Source: Prorocentrum cordatum (taxonomy: Eukaryota; Sar; Dinophyceae; Prorocentrales; Prorocentraceae). From it: DNA of 64,000 nucleotides. The position numbers and the translations under genes were made by a program. Of this stretch, positions 53,891-64,000 are shown piece by piece (the first letter of the stretch is position 1; each line of letters starts with the position of its first letter). The notes beneath the pieces were generated by a model. The model saw nothing but the letters and a program-made list of their open reading frames with translations. It was not told where the DNA came from and ran no database searches. The stretch lies in assembly GCA_963575745.1 (NCBI GenBank), contig CAUYUJ010000183.1, positions 31,462 through 95,461 on the forward strand, read 5' to 3'.

Positions 53891-54040
53891 CAGGAGGAGG
53901 AAAAAGGAGGAGGAGGAGGAGGAAGAGGAGGAGGAGGAAGAGAAAGAGGAGAAAGAGGAGGAGGAGGAGGAGGAGGAGGAGGAGGAGGAGAAGGAGGAGG
54001 AGGAGGAGGAGGAAAAGGAAGAGGAGGAAGAGGAGGAGGG
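53891..54040. repeat. (GGA)n microsatellite
   Basis: GGA/GAAGAGGA repeat on plus. Confidence 0.93.
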
Positions 54041-54215
54041 TGACCCCAGTGGCGGGTGGAGAAAAGGGCACCGAATGGGCCTTTTGGGCCCCTCGGCCTC
54101 TCGGGCGGGTGGCAAGGGGGGGGGGGCCCAGTGGCGGGTGCAGAAAAGGGCCCTGAAAAGACCCCCTGGAAAGGGGCCCTTTTCAGGGCCCCTGCTGGCG
54201 CCAACAGGGGTCCCG
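54041..54215. repeat. Local duplication and hairpin
   Basis: CCCAGTGGCGGGTGGAGAAA (54043) recurs as CCCAGTGGCGGGTGCAGAAA (54127). 54146-54205 contains AAAAGGGCCCTGAAAAG followed by its inverse GGGGCCCTTTTCAGGGCCCC. 54216-55019 shows no gene. Confidence 0.6.
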
Positions 54216-55027
54216 AGGGGCCCTTTTCTCCACACCCCCATGTATGGGAACACGACTTTTGCACACGCACACGCCACCTTTTGCGTCGGCGGCTAGGCAG
54301 GGGTCGTCTGCGCTGGCACAAGAAGCTGACTACGCAAACGGGAGCACCATTGTAGCGAATTGGCCAACATGAAAGAGGGGGAGGAGGGACGGAACGGGCG
54401 CCAGCAAGGGGGGACGGAGAGAGCGGACACACCCCACAAACATGCCGGTCCGGCACGAGACCGCAGAGAGGGGGCTGCGCACAGCATTTACACCCCCTGG
54501 AGACGTGATTTTGGCACACCACCACGGCGAACACGCTGGTCTGCATAAGGTACCAGCGCGGGGGCGACTGCGTTCCAGTCCAGAAGCCTTGCGCCGGCCA
54601 CAGCGCGTGAGCAATGGGTGGACATGAGCACGGATGCGGGTGCCTTCAGCACGCCGCCCATGCCTTGACAGCCTGCTCCCACCTGCGAGCTGCACCACCC
54701 TCTTGGCGGGAGTAGCCTGCAAGTCGCTCATGGGCGGGCGGGGGCGGGGGCCATACATCTTCCCCCTGAATTTAGGCGACCCCCCATTACCACCCGTCCG
54801 AGCCTCGGGTTTCTCGCCGTTCACCTCCGCGGCCTCCTCCGCGCCCTCTGCCTCGGGCTGCCTCTCGCCCTCCTCCGCGTCCTGCGTCCCCTCGACCTCG
54901 GGGGCCGTGGCAAGACGAGGCCAGGACAAGGGACAACAGCGGCCAGGAATATATCCGGACTCTCTGCTGGCCCACTCTTCCACTACCACTAGCAAAGAAA
55001 GGAGGGCGGAGAAGGGAGGATGGGGAG

Positions 55028-55975
55028 GTCCTCCTCCTGCTCCTCCTCCTCCTCCTGCTGCTCCTCCTCCTCCTCCCTCCTCCCTCCTCCCTCCTCTCTC
55101 CTCCCTCCTCCCTCCTCCCTCCTGATCCTCGTCCGCCCTCCTGCTCCTCGTCCTCCTCCTCCTCCTCCTCCTCCTCCTCCTCCTCCTCCTTCATCCTCCT
55201 CCTCCTCCTCCTCCTCCTCCCTCCTCCTCCTCCTCCTCCTCCTCCTCCTTCCTCCTCCTCCTCCTCCTCCTCCTCTCCTCCTCCTCCTCCTCCTCCCTCC
55301 TCCTCCTCCTCCTCCTCCTCCTCCGCCTCCTCCTCCTCCTCCTCCTCCTCCTCTCCTCCTCCTCCTCTCCTCCTCCTCCTCTCCTCCTCCTCCTCCTCCT
55401 CCTCCTCCTCCTCCTCCTCCTCTCTCCTCCTCCTCCCCCTCTCTCTCTCCTCCCTCCTCCTCCTCCTCTCCTCCTCCTCCTCCTCCTCCTCCTCCTCCTC
55501 CTCCTCCTCCTCCTCCTCCTCCTCCTCCTCCTCCTCCCTCCTCCTCCTCCCTCCTCCTCCTCCTCCTCCTCCTCCTCCTCCTCCTCCTCCTCCTCCTCCT
55601 CCTCCTCTCTCCTCCTCCGCCTCCTCCTCCTCCTCCTCCTCCTCCTCCTCCTCCTCCTCCTCCTCCTCCTCCTCCTCCTCCTCCTCCTCCTCCTCGTCCT
55701 CCTGCTGCTGCTACTCCTCCTCCCTCTTCCTCCTCGTCCTCTTCCTCCGTCCTCTTCCTCCTCCACCCCCTCCTCCTCTCTCTTCCTCCTCCTCCTCCTC
55801 CATCCTCCCTCCTCTCCTCTTCCTCCTCCTCCTCCTCCTCCTCCGCCATCCTTCCTCCTGCTCCTCCTCCTCCACCTCCTCCTCCTCCTCCTCCCCTCCC
55901 CTCCCTCCCTCCCTCCCTCCCTCCCTCCCTCATCCTCCGCCCTCTTTCCTCCCTCCTCCCCTTCCTCCATTCCAG
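55028..55975. repeat. Very long (TCC)n tract, about 950 bp
   Basis: Nearly continuous TCC with CTCC and TCCC slips, the longest simple repeat in the window, ending in (CCCT)n at 55895-55930. The 338-350 aa Gly/Arg/Glu- or Pro/Leu/Ser-rich ORFs are repeat products. It is followed by 55976-56283 with no gene. Confidence 0.97.
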
Positions 55976-56283
55976 CTTCTTCCAAGTAACTCCTACCTGT
56001 CGCAAACCGAAACGTGTGCGTAGGGCGGGCTGGGCGTTTCGCCTGAGACTCCACCAGCGCTTGGGATCCTGAATATCGAAGTGTGCAACCGTTTATGTGA
56101 TGAAAGGCGATTCCTTTTCCAATATGTGGCTCGCGCCATCGCGTCCCGCAACCTAATCTTAGAAGTTTGCAGCGGCTTCAAAGATGACGGACAATGTGTT
56201 TTCAAAATCTGGCTCACGCCTCAGCGATGGGCACGTTCGTCTGAAAAGGTTACGGCAGTTTCACGGATTCGGTAGGTTGATGT

Positions 56284-56470
56284 CCCAGGCATGGTATTGT
56301 GGCAAAACTTGGGCTTGTAACAGTCACGTTGACTCGCACTGTTGCCAGGAATGGCGTTATGGCACGACTCAAGACTGTCAGGACACAGCAGTCATTTCAA
56401 CCCGCAGCGTTGAAGTTCCAGGGATGGTGCTGTGTTGCACGATTCAGGATTGCAAGACAGTTGTCTTCTG
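56284..56470 (+). repeat. Degenerate tandem repeat, three units
   Basis: CCCAGGCATGGTATTGTGGCA, GCCAGGAATGGCGTTATGGCA and CCAGGGATGGTGCTGTGTTGC start units of about 60-75 bp near 56284, 56344 and 56420. Each is followed by an A/C-rich GACTCAAGACTGT-like part. Confidence 0.55.
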
Positions 56471-56583
56471 ATGGGCCACTACTCGACATGAAACCGAGGT
56501 CTTGTAGGGACCTCTGACAAAAAAAGCGGTACTTGGAGGGAGTGCCTCTTGTAACATCGGCGATGCGCCTTGGCTTGAACTGG

Positions 56584-56762
56584 TCCTCCTCCTCCTCCTG
56601 CTCCTCCTCCTTTCCTCCTCCTCCTCATTTCCTCCTCCTCCTCCTCCTCCTCCCCAGACGCTGCACCCCAGGCCCATGCCTGTGCTGGCCCCGGTGCGCC
56701 ACCCTGGGCCGCCACGGGCACACGCCGGAACGTCGCAGAGGTGCACCACGAGAGCGGCAGGC

Positions 56763-56814
<52 letters not shown>
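56584..56814. repeat. TCC tract and (CA)n microsatellite
   Basis: TCC-rich at 56584-56655 and a (CA)n run at 56768-56813. Confidence 0.9.
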
Positions 56815-56818
<4 letters not shown>

Positions 56819-56990
56819 AACGGCATCGAGCCGCCGCCGCCGGCCCAGAGCCCACGCGCTCCTCTCCCCGCGAAGCGCCCCCCGCCCGCTGCACGCGAGG
56901 ACCCCGCGCACGGGCGCCTCCTGGGCGCGCCGCACGCCGAGCGCCGTGCGCACGCCGCGGCAGCGGCGGCTCGGTGCGCTGGGGCTCGGC

Positions 56991-57315
56991 TCAAGTCGGG
57001 CCTGTCCTCCAACAGGCAGGGAGCCCACAAAGGACGTGCGCGCCCAGCTGTGTACATGAACACGGCCCCTTGACCCGCGAGGCCGGCCGCGCGATACGAA
57101 CATTCGCGCAATGCGAAGTCTCGAAACCAGCGTGGATTCATGTACGTGTACGTCCTTCTTTCGCTCCTGAACAGGGGGGATCTTGGGCGGGAAAAATTGA
57201 AATACTCCGAAAATACCCCCAGATGGTCAAAGGTAAAAAAACATCGTCCCCGGACTATCTTGTTACTATTTCTGGATGTTCCTCGGCCTCCTGTGGGGGG
57301 ACAGGCCCGACTTAA
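56991..57315. mobile_element. Family B element, copy B6 (long form)
   Basis: 325 bp. The left end is TCAAGTCGGGCCTGTCCTCC and the right end GGGGACAGGCCCGACTTAA. Flanks ggctcggc (56983-56990) and ggcttggc (57316-57323) form an 8-bp TSD with one mismatch. The right half (AACATCGTCCCCGGACTAT) matches B5; the left half contains extra sequence. Confidence 0.7.
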
Positions 57316-58330
57316 GGCTTGGCCCACGCGCTCCGAAGGGCACTCGTCGGTCGGAAGAAGCAGGCAGAAACATGAAGTAGGACGGCGTTGAAAAGTAGAT
57401 TGGGCTTCCGCCCGCCCCTGGAAGGGGGGAGAGGGACAACCGTTCGACCCCGGAAGCAGGAAGGCGCCTAGAGTAGATTGGAACCTGGGGATCCAAGCAT
57501 ACCTACTTTCAACGACCGATGGGTCAGGTGCAGGGGCGCTAACTGAGGTGGGGAGCATCGAACCAGAATCGGCGATACATCGGCGAGGAAGGAACGCTGG
57601 GCCCCCGAGAGCGAGCCCGCACACTCCTGGGCGGGGTGGGCCGTCGGGGCCCTGTCGGCGACGAGTGGGCGATTGGAGGTCGATGCGTCCCCCCTGGATC
57701 CTGCCCCCCTGAACGGCAGGGTCCATTTCGATCCGACCGATCTTGTCCGATGTCGTGGCCCCCCTTGGGCCTACCTGCCCCTGACGCTGCGCCTGGCTGG
57801 AGGCGGCTGAGGGGTCTGCACTGGCCGGGGCCCCGGAAGATCGGCCAGGAGGAGGGGTGAAACCAAATCCGTTCAGAATCGGTCACCAAGCCCGTACTGG
57901 GGTCCTTCCGGGTGCAACGTTTCGCCCCCGGATCCGTTTCTGACAGCACCGCTTGCCCACTGCTCGTCCGCGGGCTACTTCAAGCAATGGCTAGGTAATT
58001 CCTGAAGTGTTTAATTATGGCTCTGAGTCCGTAAATCGGCTAACCCCGCTACCGTCGCCGATGTACTTTCTCCCGGGCGGGATGACGACCTGCCCCAAGA
58101 CTATGCAGCACACGCAGATGTTGGCGAGAGGGCAAGTTACGTATTACTCGGCTACATCGCCGATCTAATTTCCCAGCCAGCCGATCTTAGCTCGAACTTA
58201 CCACAGCCCCCGTTGTCTCGAAGAAAATTCTCGTGCGAGAGAAACACACGACGAAGAGAGAGAGAGAGAGCGAGACAGAGAGAGAGACAGACAAGACAGA
58301 CACATAATCATAATCATAGAGAGTGCGAAA
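57316..58330. other. Intergenic, no gene recognised
   Basis: Unique-looking sequence with a short (AG)n tract at 58253-58290. Nothing supported. Confidence 0.5.
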
Positions 58331-58357
58331 CAGAAACTGGCAACGTCTCTCTCCAGA

Positions 58358-58380
58358 TACATACATACATGCATGCATGC

Positions 58381-58443
<63 letters not shown>

Positions 58444-58775
58444 TACACACATACACACATACACACATACACACATACACACATACACACATACACACAT
58501 ACACACATACGTACATACATACATACATACATACATACATACATACATACATGCATACGTACAAACATACATACATACAATCATGCATATATGTATATAA
58601 ACAACCATACATACACATACACATAAACACATACACACATACACGTACATATACCAATGCATACACAGACATACATACATACATACATACATACATACAT
58701 ACATACATACATACATACATACATGCATGCATGCATGCATGCATGCATACATACATACATACATACATACAAACG
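58358..58775. repeat. (ACAT)/(ACACAT) microsatellite complex
   Basis: ATACAC hexamers (58380-58510), CATA tetramers (58510-58610 and 58670-58775) and a GCAT/TGCA block (about 58720-58748). 58776-59333 shows no gene. Confidence 0.95.
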
Positions 58776-59333
58776 ATCAGTATGTACATGTGTGTTCGTA
58801 GCGGTTCGACCCCTTTGGCGACTGCGATCGCTTGTGTGCCTTAGCGATTCCGATCGCGATGTGCATGCATTTGTACTTGCTGAACAGGCTCGCGCTGACG
58901 TGCCTTGTAGGATCGTTTGCAACACGTGCGGCGGGGGGGCAGATGGCGATCGCTGAATTGGGATGGGCGCGATGGCGACTGCTGCGGTGGGAAGGGAGCG
59001 ATAGCGATCGCTGGAGCGGCTCACTTGCGGTTGCCGTGGGGCAATCCGCAGGCGATGGAGAAGTTCGATATGAAGACTGTTCAAAACGAGCCCTTGCAAG
59101 GCCCCCTTCTGGTGCTATAGGTACCCTCTGGTGTTCTTCCAAAGCTTTGAATCAAGGGTCGCACACGGCTCACTTGGGAGCGTCTTGGGGCCACATTAGG
59201 GCCATGGTAATTACTCGCCTTGCAGACTTTCCAAACAGAGTCCCAATTCCCGCAACCCATCGTCGCCGACCTCCGTGGAATTGAACGCATCGTCAACGAA
59301 GCCGGTCGCACTGAACATCGCAAATGCATCGTC

Positions 59334-59734
59334 GCAAGTAGGTAAGTGCAGTCAGGACGATACGATGATTATCTTTTTGTTTTCCTAGCGTTCTCGTTTT
59401 GTTCGCATGGGCTTCGGAATCCAGGAGAACAAACAGATAACAAACATAGAACAACTGAACACCAAGACAACAAAGGGAGACCACGGGGAGCACCAGGAGA
59501 CCAAAAGGATAACAAACGGAATCCATCAACAACCATATGCTTAGGGTGTTTGATTTCCTGTTTCTTTACTGTCCTTCACCGTGTGTTCTCCTGGTGGTCG
59601 TCGGTTGTTCTCATTTTGGTAACCTTTCGTGTTCCTGGGTTTCGAAGCCCAAGGGAACAATGGAGAATACAAGGAGAACGCTAGGACAACAAAAGGAGGC
59701 CATCGGGTCGTACTTACCGCGCTGACCTACTTAC
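59334..59734. mobile_element. Family H foldback-like element
   Basis: 401 bp with long imperfect inverted ends. The left has GCAAGTAGGTAAGTGC, TTTGTTTTCCTAGCGTTCTC and GGGCTTCGGAATCCAGG. The right has the inverse: CCTGGGTTTCGAAGCCC, GAGAACGCTAGGACAACAAA and GCGCTGACCTACTTAC. The arms are at least 90 nt, and the centre is also partly self-complementary. Single copy in the window; no TSD found. Confidence 0.65.
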
Positions 59735-60077
59735 GGGGGAGCACTGGCGCATTTCAGCGCGATGCACTGAGTGCGGACTGGTTCGAGTCCTCTCGTCTGC
59801 TATCATCGCGGCCATATCTCTGAACCATGAAGTGGGAAGGGAGCGGTGGGGATCGATGGGGTGAGGGGGGCGCGACGGCGATCGCTCTAGTGAAACAAGG
59901 AACGATGACGATCGCTGCGACTCGTCGTCGCCGCAAGTGCCCTGCCAGCGATCTCGATCGCTGCGGCCCCGCGCGCTTCTGCGCGCTCGTCCGCGTATCC
60001 GTCAAGGCCCGACTGCGCTGCTCGACCCGAGCGGCGCCGAGCGTGCTGCTCGAGCCGAGCAGCTCGTGCGTGTGAGC

Positions 60078-60388
60078 ATCGTCGAACCGATCCCCAGCCC
60101 CGCCAGCGTGGGCTGGGCCACGCTGGCCGATGTTGCCCCCCCTGGATGCAAAAATTTGGGCTGCCCTCTTCGGGCCTCGAGGGGCACGGCCCCAGCTGAG
60201 GTGGTGGGACGGTGGGGCTCGAGATGTGGAGGGGGACGGGAGGAGGAGGAGGAGGAGGAGGAGGAGGAGGAGGAGGAGGAGGAGGAGGAGGAGGAGGGGG
60301 AGGAGGAGGAGAAAGGAGGAGGAGGAGGAGGAGGGAGGAGGGGGAGGAGGAGGAGGGAGGAGCAGGGGATGGGGATCGGTCAAACGAT
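60078..60388 (+). mobile_element. Family D element, copy D3, expanded by (GGA)n
   Basis: Starts ATCGTCGAACCGATCCCC and ends GGGGATCGGTCAAACGAT. Where D1 and D2 have a short GGGGATGG stretch, this copy has about 130 bp of GGA repeat (60236-60364), so the element is 311 instead of 180 bp. 59735-60077 shows no gene. Confidence 0.7.
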
Positions 60389-61186
60389 GCTGACCAGCGG
60401 CCCGCACGCGCCCAAGCGCCTGGCCGCCATGGCCGAGGGCGTCGGTCTAGTCACCGCGGCCTCCGGCGGGGCCGCGCCGGAGGGCGGCGTCGGCGAGGCC
60501 AGCGCCGCGCCGACGTTTCCGACCGAGGCTGCGGCCTCGGATCGAAGGGTCGAGACCACGAAGGCACACGAGCGATCGCAATCGCTAAAGCGGTGGATGG
60601 CGATGGTGCGTGCGTATAGTTACAGACACGTGGATAAATAAGCATATATGTGTACAGATATGTATACATATATATATATATAGAAAAAGATGTGGGTGCA
60701 GACGTGGGTCTGTGGATTAATGAGCAGGAGAACGAGACAGAGAGAGAGAAAGAGACAGAGGGAGACAAAGAGAGAAGGAGAGAGAGAGAGAGAGAGAAAA
60801 AAAAAAAAGGAAAGAGAAAGAGAGAGAGAGCAACTGAAACAATCAAAGAGATCGAGAGAGTGAGACGAGACACCTCTATACATCTCTACTATATATATAC
60901 ATTGAAAGATACAGATACGTGGAGAAACGGCGAAACCAATCCTGAGACTCATCCTCTTCATTATCCCCCCTCCATATATCATTGGATAATAAAGTACACG
61001 GATAAGTCGCAATTTAGTTACGTAGCTTAGTAATGAAATAAATAAGCACGAATACCAACAACCAATGAGCGGAGCCCGAAAACAGCCCCCAGCGACCAAA
61101 AAAGAGGCCCTGAAGGTGCCCTGTATGGCCCCTTTTCGAGCCAGTAGGCGTCCAAATGGAGCCCTACAGGCTACAGGGCACCCTTA
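60389..61186. other. Intergenic with GAGA tract
   Basis: (TA)n at 60668-60680 and a GAGAGA/AGAGACAGAG purine stretch at 60735-60850, then AT-rich sequence to about 61050. No gene recognised. Confidence 0.55.
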
Positions 61187-61375
61187 TCGGGGAGACGTAA
61201 GACTCGGGTTTGGGGGCGGGTCAACCATGAAAATGACGAGACCCACTCTGAAATCTGACGGGAGCTCCCACTGCAGAAATCCCACGAAAACTCGACCGTC
61301 AAAATCCAGGGCGGGCTCGTCAAAAAGAGCAGGCGAACCAGAGTTCCGGCGTACTCGACCCTCACGTTTCCCCGA
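61187..61375 (+). mobile_element. Family F MITE-like repeat, copy F3
   Basis: 189 bp with the clearest ends of the family: TCGGGGAGACGTAAGACTCG on the left and CTCACGTTTCCCCGA on the right (inverse TCGGGGAAACGTGAG). The interior matches F1 and F2. Confidence 0.6.
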
Positions 61376-61732
61376 CTCCAGGGCCCGATCTTCAGCCCCT
61401 GACAAGTGGACTAGATCCTACTACCATTGCGCGCCGCGCGAGGCCTCCAGGCTTTTCCTCTCAATTGAGGGATGAGAAAAAACACGGCCCTACCCTGGGT
61501 TACAGGTGCGTGGTCTGCAAACCTCCTGGGAACCCCCAAAGCCCAGAGCCGCCAGGACGCGGCACGTCCGCGCAGGGACCACCCCGCCAACCCACAGGAG
61601 CCTCGGCGCACGGCGCCTCGTAAAAACCAAGGTATAGGGGGTGCGTTTTTGCCTGCCCTTGACGCAAAAGCCCCCCTCTCAGCGCCCGCCCGAGACGGCC
61701 GCAAACCAGAGGCCCCCCCCCGGCTCGGGAGC
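61376..61732. other. Intergenic, no gene recognised
   Basis: Nothing supported. Confidence 0.5.
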
Positions 61733-61915
61733 GGCCAAGAGGGGGGTGTCCAAGAGGGGGGGGTGCAAATCATGACCGGCGGCACGTGCGCGGCCCAGCG
61801 GGGGGGCCAGGGACGTGATGAAACAAGAAGGGGCGCCATGAAATCTGGGGAAATATCATGGCCCCCGCCATGATATCCCCCCCCCCCCCTAGTCCTCACC
61901 CCCCTCTTCTCCGCC
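61733..61915 (+). mobile_element. Family E dispersed repeat, copy E2
   Basis: Homologous to 4682-4865. It contains a hairpin ATATCATG...CATGATAT (61853-61876) followed by a C13 run. Confidence 0.5.
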
Positions 61916-62099
61916 CCCGACCGGCGAAGGGGCGCCCTCGCGCGCCGCCGCTCCCCCCGGGCCCCCCGCGGTGTGCGCGGCGCCGGCCTTCGCCTCGAGG
62001 GCCGCCCCGGAGGGCGCCTGCCCGGCCGCCTCCATGGCCAGCTGGGCCCCCCCGGCCGCCCGCCCGCCTGCCAGGGCCGAAGTCGAGGCGACCATGGTG

Positions 62100-62470
<371 letters not shown>

Positions 62471-62488
62471 TCCCACAGAGGAGGAGCC

Positions 62489-62665
62489 ATAAACATGCTC
62501 GCGTCGTAAAACAAAATGTGAACGGGGGGTTTTGCCTGTTTTCGGCCCCAGGGGGGGCCCTCGCCGGGCCTCGGGGCCGTCCACACAATGACTCGGGACG
62601 AAAAAACCGGTCCCAGGGAAAGGGTCGGGACTTCCAGGGACGCCGTCCTGCGTCGCATGTCTGGG
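62489..62665 (-). mobile_element. Family A MITE, copy A9
   Basis: Inverted copy, starts AAACATGCTCGCGTCG and ends GCGTCGCATGTCTGGG, with core GGGCCCTCGCCGGGCCTCGG. Confidence 0.7.
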
Positions 62666-63629
62666 ACCGAATAAACAGAAACTGTTGGAGGTCCGCTCGG
62701 GTGTCTTGGATCCGCGCCGCGTCCTCCTCCCTGGCGCGCGGAGCGCGCCAGGGGCGACGTCGGAGCGCCGCCAGCGGGTTTCGGTGCAGATCCAACAGAA
62801 ACCGCGCAGAGCTTCCGAAGCGTATGCTTATGCCGCTTGCCTTCTTCAAAGTGATGTCATGATGCGATTCCGAAGTATCTGGCTGCCCTCCTTTCCGAAG
62901 CCCGTGCGGAACACTAGGAAGCTCGGTCATCTTGGAACGCACCATTACCGTAATGCCTGTTGGCCTCGGAGCAAGGGACCAAAGCCAGGCTTCGAACAGC
63001 CAGTGGCCAGTTGGCCGACGAGCAGCCCAGACCTCCTCTCGTCGCGAAACAAAATTAGATGTTCGCCCCCTGGGGCACTCATGAGGCCCCGCCAGCACTG
63101 TTGCTCGAGACGTCTGGGGTAAGCGAGAGCGGTTGCTGTTGAGCAGGCGACTTGCGTGTCTTGAGCGGCCAACGTCTGCGGCGATGCCCGCAGCGATCCC
63201 TGCGCAGACCTCACGGCAACCAACTCGGTATTCGTTCTTATTCTCTCAATACCGCCCAATCCGATCGTCCCGACCGTGTGCTGCACATGCAGGGGGGCCT
63301 CGTCTGTCCCCTTGCGCCGACTATCCGTAGCACATTCGCGCCGAACCCGTGCCGAAAGCGTTGGAGCAGTGTCGAGCCCACGTCGGGTTCGCGTCGAGCC
63401 CGTGTCAAGCCCACGTCGAGAGTGCAAGGACAGACCGCCGCTTGCAAGACGGGACGAAGCGTAGGCGAGGATGCGCAGCCGCCGACCCTCTGCCTGCCAG
63501 CTCAGGGTGTGCCGTGGGGGCCGTCCTGCCGCGCACAGCGCGGGAAGGCGGAGAGCCCCAGGGAGATGCCCTGCGCAGCCAGAAACTATACACCGACACC
63601 CGACGACGAGCATCCCTCCTACACTCCAC
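62666..63629. other. Intergenic, no gene recognised
   Basis: Unique GC-rich sequence with a short repeat of GAGCCCACGTCG / GAGCCCGTGTC type (63375-63425). ORFs have no domain. Confidence 0.5.
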
Positions 63630-63730
63630 CTCCTCCTCCTCCTCCTCCTCCTCCTCCACCTTCTCCTCCTGCTCCTGCTCCTGATCCTCCTCCTCCTCCT
63701 CCTCCTCCTCCTCCTCCTCCTCCTCCTCCT
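63630..63730. repeat. (TCC)n microsatellite
   Basis: About 100 bp of TCC with a few CTG breaks. 63731-64000 is unique sequence with nothing supported. Confidence 0.93.
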
Positions 63731-64000
63731 GCCATCGTCCTGCTCCTCATCCTCTCTCTCGCACGCGCGGGCGCATCCCGCGATTGCGCGCGCGCGCTGC
63801 GCACCGCGCCTGCCAGGCGGCCGCCACGCGGCCATCCCGAAGTCCGAGCTCGTCCCCCCGCTCCCCCGCGAGGAAGCCCGTCGGCGCGGGGCGCAGCCAG
63901 CTGGCAGCGCGGCTCTGAACCGAATTGGCTGTGAACCAGCACTGAGATCTGGACGTTGCTCTTTTTGTTTGACGGCGGGCACAAGGGGGAAGGGGGAGGG

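Noticed and set aside
55020-56072. 338-350 aa ORFs of Gly/Arg/Glu or Pro/Leu/Ser
   Set aside because: Pure product of a TCC microsatellite of about 950 bp.
59700-59810. Possible tRNA or tRNA-derived SINE (GGTTCGAGTCC at 59780)
   Set aside because: The B-box-like motif is perfect, but no T-stem, acceptor stem or A box pairs with it in the surrounding bases.

Overview
The window reads as nuclear DNA of a photosynthetic dinoflagellate. Three things in the sequence support this. An exact dinoflagellate spliced-leader (SL) sequence occurs twice (19234-19255 on +, 6861-6882 on -). An intronless gene encodes a plastid-type F1 ATP synthase gamma subunit with a signal-peptide-plus-FVG leader. The retroelement proteins have the endonuclease, reverse transcriptase and RNase H architecture common in these genomes. 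The DNA is GC-rich and gene-poor, and most of it is repeats. The species cannot be named from the sequence alone. A 100-base N gap lies at 16401-16500.

Only one host gene is secure: atpC (5514-6782, minus). A full SL and degenerate SL copies sit directly upstream of it, and it has no introns, so it looks like a gene re-inserted from a trans-spliced mRNA. The second coding block is a nearly intact 7.1 kb LINE-type retrotransposon (19219-26340). It has ORF1 (zinc finger plus coiled coil) and ORF2 (endonuclease, RT, RNase H, and tandem Cys motifs). ORF2 is broken by a single extra G in a G8 run. The element starts exactly at an SL sequence and is flanked by a 17-bp target-site duplication, so the inserted RNA appears to have been trans-spliced. 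Two decayed retroelement pieces are also present: an endonuclease fragment at the left edge (1-1020, minus) and an RT pseudogene (34768-36640, minus). A few exon-like or coiled-coil scraps (about 41580-42106 and 53522-53766) have no assigned function.

The remaining DNA holds at least eight small dispersed inverted-repeat families, here called A to H. Family B (six copies) is flanked by 8-bp direct repeats and family C (two foldback copies) by 5-bp direct repeats, which marks them as non-autonomous DNA transposons. Between them lie large minisatellites (90-bp units at 7.5-8.8 kb, about 100-bp at 27.5-28.1 kb, 42-bp at 30.1-30.9 kb, 102-bp at 44.9-46.1 kb) and very long microsatellites (GGA/TCC, GAT, GAC, CGT, GGT, AGT, GT, ACAT). 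Most long ORFs in these stretches come from simple repeats and are not genes.

No operon, CRISPR array, rRNA or convincing tRNA was seen. The items most worth following up are the SL-headed retrotransposon, the SL-headed atpC retrogene with an echo of its last exon, and the transposon families with clean target-site duplications.
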